NCBI GenBank assembly: GCA_019636345.1
Contig: JAHBXQ010000012.1
Span: 1 to 64,000, forward strand
DNA: 64,000 bases
Direction: 5' to 3'
Origin: Pirellulales bacterium
GTDB taxonomy: Bacteria; Planctomycetota; Planctomycetia; Pirellulales; Lacipirellulaceae
The position numbers and the translations under genes were made by a program. The stretch's first letter is position 1. The number at the start of each line of letters is the position of its first letter. Positions 28,513 through 37,688 of the stretch are shown piece by piece. Below the pieces are notes generated by a model. The model did no database searches and had not been told where the DNA came from. It saw nothing but the letters and a program-made list of their open reading frames with translations.

Positions 28513-29526
28513 TCACACCACGTGCCGCGAGGTGAACTCCGCGAGGGTTTGGACGTAATTGGCGCGCTCCAGGCCGCTGGGGTCAGGGGCGTTTTCACGA
28601 CTCATGCTGCCGCGAAGCTGACCGACGGACTTGTATTCTTGCTCCTCCATCCAGGTTCTCAAGGCCTCGAGGGTCGTCGCCGCGAAACCTGGGCCGTTGG
28701 CCAGCAGGGCGCAGGTCATCATCACCGCGTCGGCGCCAACCAGCAGCAGCTTGGCGACGCAGGCCGCGCTGTGCACCCCGCTGGTCGCGGCCAGCGACAC
28801 CGTCGGCAGTTGATCGCGCAGAATGGCGATCCACCGCAGCGGCACGCGGGCCTCATGCGGTTGGCTGAACACCAGCTCCGGCTTGATCCGCAGCCGGTCG
28901 AGATCGAGGTCGGGCTCCAAGTACCGATTGAACAGCACCAACCCGTCGGCCCCGGCGAGCGCGAGCTGCGCCGCGAAATTCGGCAACGCCGAAAATTGGG
29001 CCCCGATCTTCACGGCCAGCGGGATCTCAATCGCGTCGCGGACCTTGGCCACGAGGTTGACGTACCGCGCCTCGACGTCGGCAGCCGTCATCTCGGGGTC
29101 GGTCGGGACGAAGTAGATGTTGAGTTCCAACGCGTCGGCGCCTGCCGACTCGATCCGCCGGGCGTAGTCGACCCAACCCCCGGGGGACGAAGCGTTGAGA
29201 CTGCCGATGATCGGGATCGACAGCCGCCGCTTGGCGTCCTCGATCCGCTCCAGGTAGGCGCTGGGGGTCGAAAAGGCGTCCTTCAACTCGGGAAAGTAAT
29301 CGAGCGACTCGGCGTTGGCGTCGGTCTGGTAGTCGTAGAGCCGCTGCACTTCCATCTGATCGTGCAGGATTTGCTCCTCGAACAGCGAAGGCATGACCGC
29401 CGCGCCGATGCCCGCGTCCTCGAGCCGGCACAGCGACGACAGGTTTCCCGTGAGCGGCCCCGCGGAGGCCACCAGCGGGCTCCGCAACGACAGCGACAAG
29501 TACTTGGTGGTGAGATCGACGCTCAT
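28513..29526 (-). CDS. Dihydroorotate-dehydrogenase-like flavoprotein paired with PFOR
   Basis: About 337 residues from the ATG at 29526, whose ATGA overlaps the stop of the pyruvate:ferredoxin oxidoreductase gene by 4 bases, so it is translationally coupled. It begins MSVDLTTKYLSLSLRSPLVA, typical of dihydroorotate-dehydrogenase-like proteins, and has GPLTGNLSSLCRLEDAGIGA, then PIIGSLNA, LELNIYFVP, AVKIGAQFSALPNFAAQLAL and TSGVHSAACVAKLLLVGADA, i.e. the FMN-binding TIM-barrel pattern. This subfamily is commonly found next to nifJ and is probably not the pyrimidine enzyme PyrD; it may handle electrons or a ketoacid-linked step. A longer start at 29592 would overlap nifJ by 70 bases and is less likely. 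Confidence 0.88.
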   Translation of the reverse strand: MSVDLTTKYLSLSLRSPLVASAGPLTGNLSSLCRLEDAGIGAAVMPSLFEEQILHDQMEVQRLYDYQTDANAESLDYFPELKDAFSTPSAYLERIEDAKRRLSIPIIGSLNASSPGGWVDYARRIESAGADALELNIYFVPTDPEMTAADVEARYVNLVAKVRDAIEIPLAVKIGAQFSALPNFAAQLALAGADGLVLFNRYLEPDLDLDRLRIKPELVFSQPHEARVPLRWIAILRDQLPTVSLAATSGVHSAACVAKLLLVGADAVMMTCALLANGPGFAATTLEALRTWMEEQEYKSVGQLRGSMSRENAPDPSGLERANYVQTLAEFTSRHVV

Positions 29527-32500
29527 ATCGTCGGTTCCTGTTGTTGCTCGACGTCGCGACTGACGCCGGCCATCTGTTGGTAGTAATTCCACTGGTCGTT
29601 GATGTCGTCCTGGGCGAGCTTGAACAGCCGCTCGGCCTCGGCCGGGTTCGAGCGGGCCAGCATCGCGAACCGCGCCTCCTGCATGGCGACCTGCTTGAAC
29701 GGCACGGTCGGCGGACGGCTGTCGAGTTGGAACGGAGTCCCCCCGTCGTGAGCCAACCGCGGGTCATGCCGATACAACGGCCAGAAGCCCGACTGGACGA
29801 GGTCCTTCTGGTGCGTCATCGCCGTGGTCATGTTGATGCCGTGGGCGATGCAGTGGCTGTACGCCAAGATGAGCGACGGTCCCGGCCAGGACTCGGCTTC
29901 GTGGAACACGCGCACCGTTTGGGCCGGGTTGGCGCCGACGGCGATTTGGGCGACGTAGGCGTTGCCGTACTGCACGGCGAGCATTCCCAGGTCCTTCTTG
30001 CGGGCCTGCTTGCCGCCGGCGGCGAACTTGGCGATCGCCGACCGCGGGGTCGCCTTCGACGCCTGCCCCCCCGTATTGCTGTAGACCCCCGTGTCGAGCA
30101 CCAGGATGTTCACGTCCCGCCCGGTCGTCAGGACGTGGTCGAGCCCTCCGAAGCCGATGTCGTACGCCCAACCGTCGCCGCCGATGATCCAGACGCTCCG
30201 CTTGATCAGAGCGTCGGCGATCGGCAACAGCCGTCGGGCCGCGTCGGCGTCGAGCTTGGCGAGCCGGTCTTTGAGCAGCGCCACCCGCTCTCGCTGTTTG
30301 GCGAAGTCCTCTTGCGTGGCCTGCGGGGCGTCGAGCAGCGCCTGCACGAAGGCGTCCCCTAATTGCCCGGCCAGCCCCTTGAGCAGTTCCTCGGCGTAGT
30401 GCCGCTGGTGGTCGGCCGCCAGTCGCAGCCCGAGGCCGAACTCGGCGTTGTCCTCGAACAGCGAGTTGTTCCACGAGGGGCCGCGACCCTGAGCGTTCTG
30501 GCTCCAGGGGGTCGTCGGCAGGTTGCCGCCGTAGATCGACGAGCAGCCGGTCGCGTTGCCGATGATCGTCCGGTCGCCGAACAGTTGGCTCAGCAGCTTC
30601 AGATACGGCGTCTCGCCGCACCCCGCGCAGGCGCCGGAGAACTCGAACAGCGGCTCGAGCATCTGCGAGCCTTTGACCGTGTCGATTTTGACCGCCGTGC
30701 GATCGAACTCGGGGAGGTCGAGGAAGTAGTCGAAGTTGGTCCGCTCGCGATCGAGATGGGGGAGCTTGGGCTCCATGTTGATCGCCTTGCGTTTGGCGAT
30801 CTCCTTGTTCTTGGCCGGGCACACGTCGACGCACACTCCGCAGCCGGTGCAGTCGTCGGGCGCCACCTGGATCGTCAGCGCCAACTCGGCCCCGTCGGCG
30901 GGCGCGGGAAGGTCTTTGCCCTTGTACTTGCGCGACTCGAACCCCGCGGGCGCCCCGGCGAGCGCCGCGGCCGAGAACGGCTTCATGCGAATCGCCGCGT
31001 GCGGGCAGACGAGCGCACAGAGTCCGCACTGGATGCAGATGTCGCCGTCCCAGATCGGAATCTCCTGGGCGATGCTCCGCTTCTCGACCTTGGCGGTCGA
31101 GGTGGGAAACGCCCCGTCGACCGGCATCGCGCTGACCGGCAGCAGGTCCCCCAACCCGGCGAGCAACTGCGACGTGACCCGCTCGACGAAATCGTCGCCG
31201 TTGGAGACGGCCAGCGCCGCCATCCGCAGCGAGCTGGTCGCCTCGACGGGGATCTCGACCTCGTGCAGCCCGTCGAGCGCCGCGTCGACCGCGGCGAAGT
31301 TCTGCTCAAGGATCGCCTCGCCCCGTTTGCCGTAGGTCTTCTTGATCGCGTCCTTGATCCGGAGAATCGCTTCGTCGCGGGGCAGGACCCCGGCCAGGGC
31401 AAAGAAGCAGACCTGCATCACCGTGTTGATTCGCCCCCCCATCCCCGCGGCGTGGGCCACCTGAAGGGCGTCGATCACGTAGAACTTGAGCCGCTTGGCG
31501 ATGATCTGCTGCTGCACCTCGCGGGGGAGCCGATCCCAGGTCTCCGTCGGTCCGTAGGGACTGTTCAGCAGGAACGTCGCCCCCGGCTCGGCGACGTTGA
31601 GCATGTCGATCCGGTCGAGAAACTGAAACTGATGGCACGCCACAAACCCGGCCCGGTCGATGACGTACGACGAGTTGATCGGCCGGGGGCTGAACCGGAC
31701 GTGGCTCACGGTGACCGAGCCGGCCTTCTTGCTGTCGTAGACGAAGTATCCCTGGGCGTACAGCGGGGTGTTCTCGCCGATGATCTTCACCGAGTTCTTG
31801 TTGGCCCCCACCGTGCCGTCGCTCCCCAGGCCGTAGAACACGGCCCGGGTCACGTCGTCGGCCTCGGTCGAGAGTTCGGGATCCCACTTCAACGACAGAT
31901 GCGTCACATCGTCGGTGATGCCGATGGTGAAGTGTCGCTTGGGCGACTCGGCCGCGAGTTCGGCGAACACGCTGGTCGCCATCGCGGGGGTGAACTCCTT
32001 GCTCGACAACCCGTAGCGGCCCCCGATGACATGCGGCAGCGGGGCCCCGGCGGGCCACGTCTCGGCAAGCGCCGCCAACACGTCGAGATAGAGCGGTTCG
32101 CCCAGCGCCCCGGGCTCCTTGCATCGATCGAGCACGGCGATCCGCTCGACCGACGGCGGCAAGGCGGCGACGAACTCCGCGGCGTCATAGGGCCGGTAGA
32201 GCCGCACCTTGAGCAAGCCGACGCGCTCCCCTCGTTCGACGAGCAGTTCGAGCGCCTCCTCGGCGGCGCCGACCCCCGAGCCCATCATCACGACCACGCG
32301 CTCCGCCTCCGGGTGGCCGACGTAGTCGAACAGGCGGTACGTTCGCCCGGTGGCCGCGGCCAGCCGGTCGAACTCCTGTTGCACGAGTCCCGGCGTCGCC
32401 AGATAGAACGGGTTGGCCGCTTCGCGGGCTTGGAAGAACACGTCGGGGTTCTGGGCCGTGCCGCGCAGCGTCGGTCGCTCGGGATTCATCCCCCGCAGGC

Positions 32501-33113
32501 GGTGTGCGCGGACGAGGTCCTCGTCGATGAACTCGCGGATCGTCGCCGGGTCGAGCAGCGCGATCTTGTTCACCTCGTGCGAGGTGCGGAAGCCGTCGAA
32601 GAAATGGACGAACGGCACGCGGGCCCGCAGCGTCGCCGCGTGGGCCACGAGGGCGAAATCGTGGGCCTCTTGCACGGTTCCCGAGCAGAGCAAAGCCCAG
32701 CCGGTGCTGCGGGCCGACATCACGTCGCTCTGGTCGCCGAAAATCGACAGGGCGTGCGTAGCCAGCGATCGGGCCGCCACGTGAAACACCGTCGGGGTCA
32801 GCTCGCCGGCGATCTTGTACATATTGGGCAGCATCAGCAGCAGCCCCTGCGACGCCGTGAAGGTCGTCGTCAGCGACCCCGCCTGCAAGGCCCCGTGGAC
32901 GGTCCCCGCAGCGCCCGCCTCGCTCTGCATTTCGATCACCTCGGGGACGACGCCGAAGATATTCGGCTTGTCTTGGGCCGACCACGCGTCGGCGAGTTCC
33001 CCCATGGGCGAGGCGGGGGTGATCGGATAGATGGCGATGACTTCGCTCGCTTGGTGAGCGACGAGCGCCGCGGCTTCATTGCCGTCGAGCGTGACGAATT
33101 GCGGCTCTTGCAC
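29523..33113 (-). CDS. nifJ: Pyruvate:ferredoxin (flavodoxin) oxidoreductase
   Basis: A 1196-residue single-chain enzyme of normal length. It catalyses oxidative decarboxylation of pyruvate with CoA to acetyl-CoA, CO2 and reduced ferredoxin. Domains follow the family order: domain I/II with YPITPASPMGELADAWS and GALQAGSLTTTFTASQGLLL near the start; the gamma-like domain around SVKIIGENTPLYAQGYFVYD; two 4Fe-4S clusters with CIQCGLCALVCPHAAIR and CTGCGVCVDVCPAKNKE near the middle; and the C-terminal TPP domain with ACAGCGETPYLKLLSQLFGD, then GDGWAYDIGFGGLDHVL and the LDTGVYSNTGGQASK metal/TPP site. It is probably cytoplasmic and made under low oxygen. It forms one operon with the flavoprotein downstream. 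This is confident by architecture. Confidence 0.96.
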   Translation of the reverse strand: MQEPQFVTLDGNEAAALVAHQASEVIAIYPITPASPMGELADAWSAQDKPNIFGVVPEVIEMQSEAGAAGTVHGALQAGSLTTTFTASQGLLLMLPNMYKIAGELTPTVFHVAARSLATHALSIFGDQSDVMSARSTGWALLCSGTVQEAHDFALVAHAATLRARVPFVHFFDGFRTSHEVNKIALLDPATIREFIDEDLVRAHRLRGMNPERPTLRGTAQNPDVFFQAREAANPFYLATPGLVQQEFDRLAAATGRTYRLFDYVGHPEAERVVVMMGSGVGAAEEALELLVERGERVGLLKVRLYRPYDAAEFVAALPPSVERIAVLDRCKEPGALGEPLYLDVLAALAETWPAGAPLPHVIGGRYGLSSKEFTPAMATSVFAELAAESPKRHFTIGITDDVTHLSLKWDPELSTEADDVTRAVFYGLGSDGTVGANKNSVKIIGENTPLYAQGYFVYDSKKAGSVTVSHVRFSPRPINSSYVIDRAGFVACHQFQFLDRIDMLNVAEPGATFLLNSPYGPTETWDRLPREVQQQIIAKRLKFYVIDALQVAHAAGMGGRINTVMQVCFFALAGVLPRDEAILRIKDAIKKTYGKRGEAILEQNFAAVDAALDGLHEVEIPVEATSSLRMAALAVSNGDDFVERVTSQLLAGLGDLLPVSAMPVDGAFPTSTAKVEKRSIAQEIPIWDGDICIQCGLCALVCPHAAIRMKPFSAAALAGAPAGFESRKYKGKDLPAPADGAELALTIQVAPDDCTGCGVCVDVCPAKNKEIAKRKAINMEPKLPHLDRERTNFDYFLDLPEFDRTAVKIDTVKGSQMLEPLFEFSGACAGCGETPYLKLLSQLFGDRTIIGNATGCSSIYGGNLPTTPWSQNAQGRGPSWNNSLFEDNAEFGLGLRLAADHQRHYAEELLKGLAGQLGDAFVQALLDAPQATQEDFAKQRERVALLKDRLAKLDADAARRLLPIADALIKRSVWIIGGDGWAYDIGFGGLDHVLTTGRDVNILVLDTGVYSNTGGQASKATPRSAIAKFAAGGKQARKKDLGMLAVQYGNAYVAQIAVGANPAQTVRVFHEAESWPGPSLILAYSHCIAHGINMTTAMTHQKDLVQSGFWPLYRHDPRLAHDGGTPFQLDSRPPTVPFKQVAMQEARFAMLARSNPAEAERLFKLAQDDINDQWNYYQQMAGVSRDVEQQQEPTI

Positions 33114-33429
33114 GTGAAGAAACTCCTGGCGGCGAGAACGAGACGGCGAGACCGGCGCGGCATTGCGGCGATGCGCACTTTCGCTCGCCGCACTCTCTCA
33201 CTGCCCTGGGCAACAACCGTACCGAAGGTCCCGCCGGCGCCGGGCGCTGCGAAATGCGTCTTCAGGCGCCCTGTCGCCGCGTGTTCGCGCGTCGATTTGC
33301 TGGAAACTGCTCACGTGGGCGATCGGAAGTGTGCGACTTGGCACAACGGCCGCGGCCAGTGTGCGGCGCGGGCCTGGGGTCTCGACCTGAGAACCCGGAA
33401 TCGAAGATCAACCGGCGCCCCCCGCCGAG
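33114..33429. other. Intergenic region upstream of nifJ
   Basis: No convincing gene. It separates the nifJ start (33113) from the stop of the sodium-pump beta subunit gene (33430), both on the minus strand, so it should hold the nifJ promoter. I see no clear palindrome or FNR-like box (TTGAT-N4-ATCAA). Confidence 0.5.
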
Positions 33430-34578
33430 TCAGCGGGCCAATTGCGACCAGAGCACGCCCGCGGCGACGGCCGAGCCGATGACTCCCGCCACGTTGGGGG
33501 CCATCGCGTGCATGAGCAGGAAGTTTTGCGGGTCTTCTTTCTGCCCAATGACGTGCACCACCCGGGCCGAGTCGGGGACGGCCGACACCCCCGCGGCGCC
33601 CAACAGCGGGTTGATCTTCTCGCGAAGGAACAAGTTCATGAACTTCGCGAACAGAATTCCTCCCGCGGTCGCGGTGGCGAACGACGCGGCGCCGAGGGCG
33701 AAGATGCCGATCGACTGGGGCGTGAGGAAGTGGTCGGCGCTGGTGCTGGCGCCCACGCAGAATCCCAGCACGATCGTCACGACGTCGATCATCGCCGTGC
33801 GGGCCGTGTTGGCGAGTCGCTCGGTCACCGTGCACTCCTTCAGCAGATTGCCGAAGAACAGCATGCCGATCAGCACGATGGCGCCAGGGGCTAACAGCCC
33901 GCAGATCAGAAACGCGGCGATCGGGAAGATGATTCGCTCGCGGCGCGACACGTGCCGCGGGGCCTTCATGCGGATCAGCCGCTCGTTCTTGGTCGTCAGC
34001 AGGTACATGATCGGCGGCTGAATGACCGGCACCAGGGCCATGTACGAGTAAGCGGCGATGGCGATGGCGCCCAGCAGCTTGGGGGCCAGCTTCGACGACA
34101 GAAAGATCGCCGTGGGGCCGTCCGCTCCGCCGATGATGCCGATGGCGCCCGACTCCTGGGGCGAGAACCCCAGCACGAGCGCTCCCAGGAACGTGCCGAA
34201 CACCCCCACCTGAGCCGCGGCGCCCAACAGCACCAGCTTGGGGTTCGACAGCATGGTCGAAAAATCGGTCATCGCGCCGATTCCCAGGAAGATCAGGGGC
34301 GGAAAAATCCCCTGCGAGACCCCCTGGTACAGGTACCACAGGACGCTCCCTTCCTGGTACACGCCGACGTTCATGCCCGCGGCCGGGGGGATGTTGCCCA
34401 CGACCACGCCGAACCCGATCGGCACCAACAGCAGCGGCTCGTAGTGCTTGGCGATTGCCAGGTAGACGAAGCACAACCCGATGACGATCATCATCGCGTT
34501 GCCCCACGTCATCTCGACGAAGGCCGTCGTTTGGACGAGCTGCGAGGCTTTCGCGCCGAGGTATTCCAATGCGCCCAT
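33430..34578 (-). CDS. Sodium-translocating decarboxylase beta subunit
   Basis: A 382-residue integral membrane protein with about nine to ten helices, matching the OadB/MmdB/GcdB beta subunit. The conserved GGADGPTAIFLSSKLAPKLLG segment (with the ADGPT loop that carries the Na+-binding Asp) and VGASTSADHFLTPQSIG, plus the late HAMAPNVAGVIGSAVAAG motif, are all present. The subunit couples decarboxylation of carboxybiotin to export of Na+ across the inner membrane. The gene starts 6 bases after the gamma-like gene stop, so it is in the same operon. Which acyl-CoA or ketoacid is used is set by the carboxyltransferase (35466-37019). Confidence 0.95.
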   Translation of the reverse strand: MGALEYLGAKASQLVQTTAFVEMTWGNAMMIVIGLCFVYLAIAKHYEPLLLVPIGFGVVVGNIPPAAGMNVGVYQEGSVLWYLYQGVSQGIFPPLIFLGIGAMTDFSTMLSNPKLVLLGAAAQVGVFGTFLGALVLGFSPQESGAIGIIGGADGPTAIFLSSKLAPKLLGAIAIAAYSYMALVPVIQPPIMYLLTTKNERLIRMKAPRHVSRRERIIFPIAAFLICGLLAPGAIVLIGMLFFGNLLKECTVTERLANTARTAMIDVVTIVLGFCVGASTSADHFLTPQSIGIFALGAASFATATAGGILFAKFMNLFLREKINPLLGAAGVSAVPDSARVVHVIGQKEDPQNFLLMHAMAPNVAGVIGSAVAAGVLWSQLAR

Positions 34579-34584
34579 GGATGT

Positions 34585-34980
34585 TTAGCGGGGCTTGTGA
34601 GACGTTTGGTGTTGCCAACGGCCTTGCTGCGCCCACGCCAATTCACGGGGGGTGAGCTCGTGCGTCCGGATGACGCGGTGCCCGGGGCCAAGCACGGTTT
34701 CCACGGCGGCCGTGAGGACCGCCACGAGCTCCTCCGACAACTCGTCGACCGGTTTCGTCACGGCGGGCTCGGGCTTCGCCCGGGGCGACAGCCGCTCGAT
34801 CCACGACATCAGCCGCGGCAAGTTGGAGATGAACGACGTGATTGCCACCAGTGCGAGAAACACGACGGTGATTCCCATGAGCGCCAGCGGAAGACCCAGG
34901 TCGTCCCACAGGGGCTCCCACGTCAGCTCGAACGACTTCGCGGCGACGTCGGCGGCGGCAATAAGGGGTGTGAGCGTCAT
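34585..34980 (-). CDS. OadG-like gamma subunit of the sodium pump
   Basis: About 131 residues from the ATG at 34980 (an earlier in-frame Met ten codons upstream is possible). One membrane helix (LPLALMGITVVFLALVAITS, about 30-52) is followed by a charged, Pro-containing cytoplasmic stretch and a C-terminal segment ending RELAWAQQGRWQHQTSH. The layout of one helix plus short charged tail, and its place between the biotin carrier and the beta subunit, mark it as the OadG/MmdD-type assembly subunit; sequence identity in this family is always low. It lies 57 bases after the biotin-carrier gene and 6 bases before the beta-subunit gene. Confidence 0.8.
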   Translation of the reverse strand: MTLTPLIAAADVAAKSFELTWEPLWDDLGLPLALMGITVVFLALVAITSFISNLPRLMSWIERLSPRAKPEPAVTKPVDELSEELVAVLTAAVETVLGPGHRVIRTHELTPRELAWAQQGRWQHQTSHKPR

Positions 34981-35037
34981 CGAGTCAGGCAACGGGCAAA
35001 GGGCGATCAAGCGGGTTCAATCTCGCGGCGGGCGTCG

Positions 35038-35427
35038 TTACTCCAGCGTCACCAGTTCCTGGCCGTCTTGCACCGACTCGCCCTCGGCGACCTTGACCGC
35101 GGCGACGGTTCCGGCGTGCGGCGCCGTGATGTTGTTCTCCATCTTCATCGCCTCGAGCACGGCCAGGACCATCCCCGCCGCGACTTCGTCGCCCGGTTTC
35201 ACCAGGACGCTCTTCACGACCCCGGCCATCGGGCTGACCACGGCGCCGGGACCGGCTGCGGCGCGCGGGGCCGAGGCCGCAGGACCGGTCGCCGGGGCCG
35301 CCGCAGCAGGCGGGGCGCCGAGCGGGGTCGCCGCCGCCGGAGCCGAGGCCGCGGGGGGATCCTCGCCGAGCACTTCGACCGTGACGTCGTAGGTCTTTTT
35401 CCCGACGGTGATGCGCAACTTTTTCAT
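35038..35427 (-). CDS. Biotin carrier protein of the sodium-pump decarboxylase
   Basis: A 129-residue protein from the ATG at 35427. The first ~22 residues (MKKLRITVGKKTYDVTVEVL) are the usual start of OadA/MmdC-type carriers. A Pro/Ala linker (about 23-60) follows, then a biotinyl domain with VVSPMAGVVKSVLVKPGDEV and the biotin-attachment motif EAMKMEN with Lys95. The biotinyl domain ends normally at VQDGQELVTLE. The carrier moves CO2 between the carboxyltransferase and the membrane beta subunit. It is 38 bases after the carboxyltransferase gene. Biotinylation would need a BirA not in this window. Confidence 0.95.
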   Translation of the reverse strand: MKKLRITVGKKTYDVTVEVLGEDPPAASAPAAATPLGAPPAAAAPATGPAASAPRAAAGPGAVVSPMAGVVKSVLVKPGDEVAAGMVLAVLEAMKMENNITAPHAGTVAAVKVAEGESVQDGQELVTLE

Positions 35428-35465
35428 AGGAGATTCGCCTTCGCCCAAATGTGCGGTGGAGGGAA

Positions 35466-37019
35466 CTACAGCGGGATCAACCCGTGCTTTTTCGGGGGCC
35501 GAGTCGCCCGCTTCGTCAGGGTGTTTCGCAACGCCAGTGAGACGATCGCTCGTGTCTCGGCCGGCTCGATGACGTCGGTGATCATTCCTCGCGACGCGGC
35601 CATGTACGGCGACGCAAATCGATCGCGGTACTCCTCGACCAACTGCTGGCGTATCGCCTGCTTGTCGGCCGCCTCGGCGAGTTCCTTGCGATACAGCACG
35701 TTGACCGCGCCGTCGGCCCCCATCACGGCGATCTCGGCCGTCGGCCAAGCCAATACGACGTCGGCCCCCAGGTCGCGGCTGCACATCGCCAAGTAGGATC
35801 CGCCGTACGCCTTGCGCGTGATGACCGTGATCTTGGGGACGGTCGCCGAGGCGTAGGCGAACAGCATCTTGGCCCCGTGGCGTATGATCCCTCCGCGCTC
35901 TTGGCTCACCCCGGGCAGGAACCCGGGGACGTCCACCAGGGTCAAGATCGGAATGTTGAATGCGTTGCAGAACCGGATGAATCGGGCGCCTTTGTCCGAA
36001 GCGTCGATGTCAAGAGTCCCCGCCTTCACCTGCGGCTGATTCGCGATCAGCCCGACGACGATCCCGTCGACCCGGGCGAAGCCGACGATGATGTTCGCGG
36101 CGAACGAGCGGTGGACCTCCAGGAACCGTCCCTGGTCGACCAACCGGCCGATCACTGCGTGCATGTCGAGCGCCTGCTTGAAGTCTTCGGGCACCAGCGC
36201 GTTCATCGCCTCGTCCTTGTCCATCACCAGATCCGGACTAGGACGGTGCGGCGGATCCTCGACGTTGTTCGAGGGAAGATACGAGAGCAGGTCGCGGGTG
36301 ATGGCGAGCGCGTGCTTGTCGTCGTCGGCGATGAAGTGGACGTTGCCGCTCACCGCGGCGTTGGCCTCGGCGCCGCCGATCTCGGCCATCGTCACGTCGA
36401 CCCCCGTCGCCGCTTTGATCACCTGCGGGCCGCAGATGAACATGTTGGCGTTGTCGCGGGTCATGATCAGAAAGTCCATCAGGGCGGGCGAGTACGCCGC
36501 CCCGCCGGCGCAGTTGCCGGCGATGACCGCGATCTGCGGGACGCAGCCCGAGAGCATCACGTTGCGGTAGAAGACCTGCCCGTAGCCGGAAAGCGAGTCG
36601 ACCCCCTCCTGAATTCGGGCGCCTCCCGAGTCGTTGATCGCGACGAAGGGCATGCCGCACTCGCCGGCGTAGTCCATCACGTCGCAGATCTTCTTGGCGT
36701 GCCGGGCGCCGAGGGCCCCGCCGCCGACGGTGGCGTCCTGGCTGAACGCGGCGACGGCCCGACCCTCGACCAGCCCGACGCCGGTGATCACGCCGTCGCA
36801 CGGCATCGGCTTGCCGTCGAGCCCGAAGTCGCGGCACGAATGCTCGACGTGCTGTCCCCATTCCTGGAGGGTCTCCGCGTCGAACAGGACGTCGAGCCGC
36901 TCGCGCGCCCCCAGCATGCCCTTCTCGCGGACCTTGTCCAAGCGGTCCTGGCCCCCGCCCAGGCTGATCGTTTCGCGCCGGCGGCGCAGGTCGTCGAGCA
37001 ATTCTTGCGGAATGGCCAT
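35466..37019 (-). CDS. Acyl-CoA carboxyltransferase (methylmalonyl-CoA decarboxylase alpha type)
   Basis: A 517-residue member of the carboxyltransferase family (PccB/MmdA). It has GMLGARERLDVLFDAETLQE at the start, FSQDATVGGGALGARHAKKI, INDSGGARIQEGVDSLSGYG as the acyl-CoA oxyanion loop, GNCAGGAAYSPALMDF and, in the second half, DVPGFLPGVSQERGGIIRHG with AYGGSYLAMCSRDLGAD as the carboxybiotin half. It should transfer the carboxyl group from an acyl-CoA, most likely (S)-methylmalonyl-CoA, to biotin. Its place in a cluster with the beta subunit, not with a biotin carboxylase, argues that it works as a decarboxylase. Glutaconyl- or malonyl-CoA remain possible. It is first of the four pump genes, 66 bases after dodecin. 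Confidence 0.93.
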   Translation of the reverse strand: MAIPQELLDDLRRRRETISLGGGQDRLDKVREKGMLGARERLDVLFDAETLQEWGQHVEHSCRDFGLDGKPMPCDGVITGVGLVEGRAVAAFSQDATVGGGALGARHAKKICDVMDYAGECGMPFVAINDSGGARIQEGVDSLSGYGQVFYRNVMLSGCVPQIAVIAGNCAGGAAYSPALMDFLIMTRDNANMFICGPQVIKAATGVDVTMAEIGGAEANAAVSGNVHFIADDDKHALAITRDLLSYLPSNNVEDPPHRPSPDLVMDKDEAMNALVPEDFKQALDMHAVIGRLVDQGRFLEVHRSFAANIIVGFARVDGIVVGLIANQPQVKAGTLDIDASDKGARFIRFCNAFNIPILTLVDVPGFLPGVSQERGGIIRHGAKMLFAYASATVPKITVITRKAYGGSYLAMCSRDLGADVVLAWPTAEIAVMGADGAVNVLYRKELAEAADKQAIRQQLVEEYRDRFASPYMAASRGMITDVIEPAETRAIVSLALRNTLTKRATRPPKKHGLIPL

Positions 37020-37085
37020 AAGGGTTCACAGTCTGCGATGAAACGATCGGGCGAGGAAGCGGATGCGGTGCAGGCGCGGTGCGGC

Positions 37086-37298
37086 CTACAGTCCCCCCTC
37101 GACGTACTTGAACGACACGTTGAGCCGGGTGCGGTAAATGATCTTGCCTTGGTCGATCTTGATGTCGCAGCGAGTCACCTCGGCGACGCGCAAATCGGCC
37201 AGTCGCTGGCCGGCGACCTCCAGGGCGTTCTTCGCCGCGTCGTCCCAGGACACTTCGCTGGTGCCGATCACTTCGATCAGCTTGTAGTAACTGCTCAT
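37086..37298 (-). CDS. Dodecin (flavin-binding small protein)
   Basis: A 70-residue protein starting at the Met before SSYYKLIEVIGTSEVSWDDA; a longer frame upstream has no family match. It shows the dodecin pattern: a first strand (KLIEVIGTS), helix (SWDDAAKNALEVAGQRLADL), then strands with VTRCDIKIDQGKIIYRTRLN and a final VSFKYVE. The usual Trp of flavin-binding dodecins (in AWVKEQ) is replaced here by VTRCDIKI, so the ligand may differ, as in some bacterial dodecins that bind CoA or lack the Trp. It is the first gene of a run with the sodium pump. It stores or buffers flavin (family knowledge). Confidence 0.88.
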   Translation of the reverse strand: MSSYYKLIEVIGTSEVSWDDAAKNALEVAGQRLADLRVAEVTRCDIKIDQGKIIYRTRLNVSFKYVEGGL

Positions 37299-37688
37299 GA
37301 TCTCGACCTCGTGCGAACAGGGCGGCTGACGGAGGGGCGCCGGCGGACTCTGGTCCCGTGCACGCAAATCCGTTGCCAATCATTCGACCGGGTTTCGCGG
37401 CCAAAGTGCGCGGGCCGGCACGCTTTGACCCCTGTTCGGCTCATCAAGTGTGCCGGAAACGACACACTCGCACAATGTGCGGCGGCAGTGCCGATCGGGG
37501 AAGATGCGCCAGCTAGCGGCCGTTTCCCGCGAGGGGCGTCCGCAATTCGGCCGAACTTGGTACGCAGGGGCAGGGATTCCCCTCGCACTCTCGCTGCGCG
37601 CGACTTGCCGTCCTCGCAGATCGATCCCGGTTGATCGACTGGAGCTTACGGCGGCGCCCGGCCGGGCCGACTCGCATAGGCTTCGTTC
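37299..37688. promoter_or_regulatory. Divergent intergenic region with two small palindromes
   Basis: This 390-bp gap separates the leftward dodecin/sodium-pump operon from the rightward porin gene and must contain both promoters. Inside are agtgtg-N10-cacact at 37447-37468 and gcacaatgtgc at 37470-37480, two adjacent dyads that could be an operator. No known binding motif is recognised. No other gene is visible. Confidence 0.4.

Noticed and set aside
30363-33482. A 1039-residue plus-strand open frame opposite nifJ
   Set aside because: Shadow of the PFOR gene; no recognisable domain.
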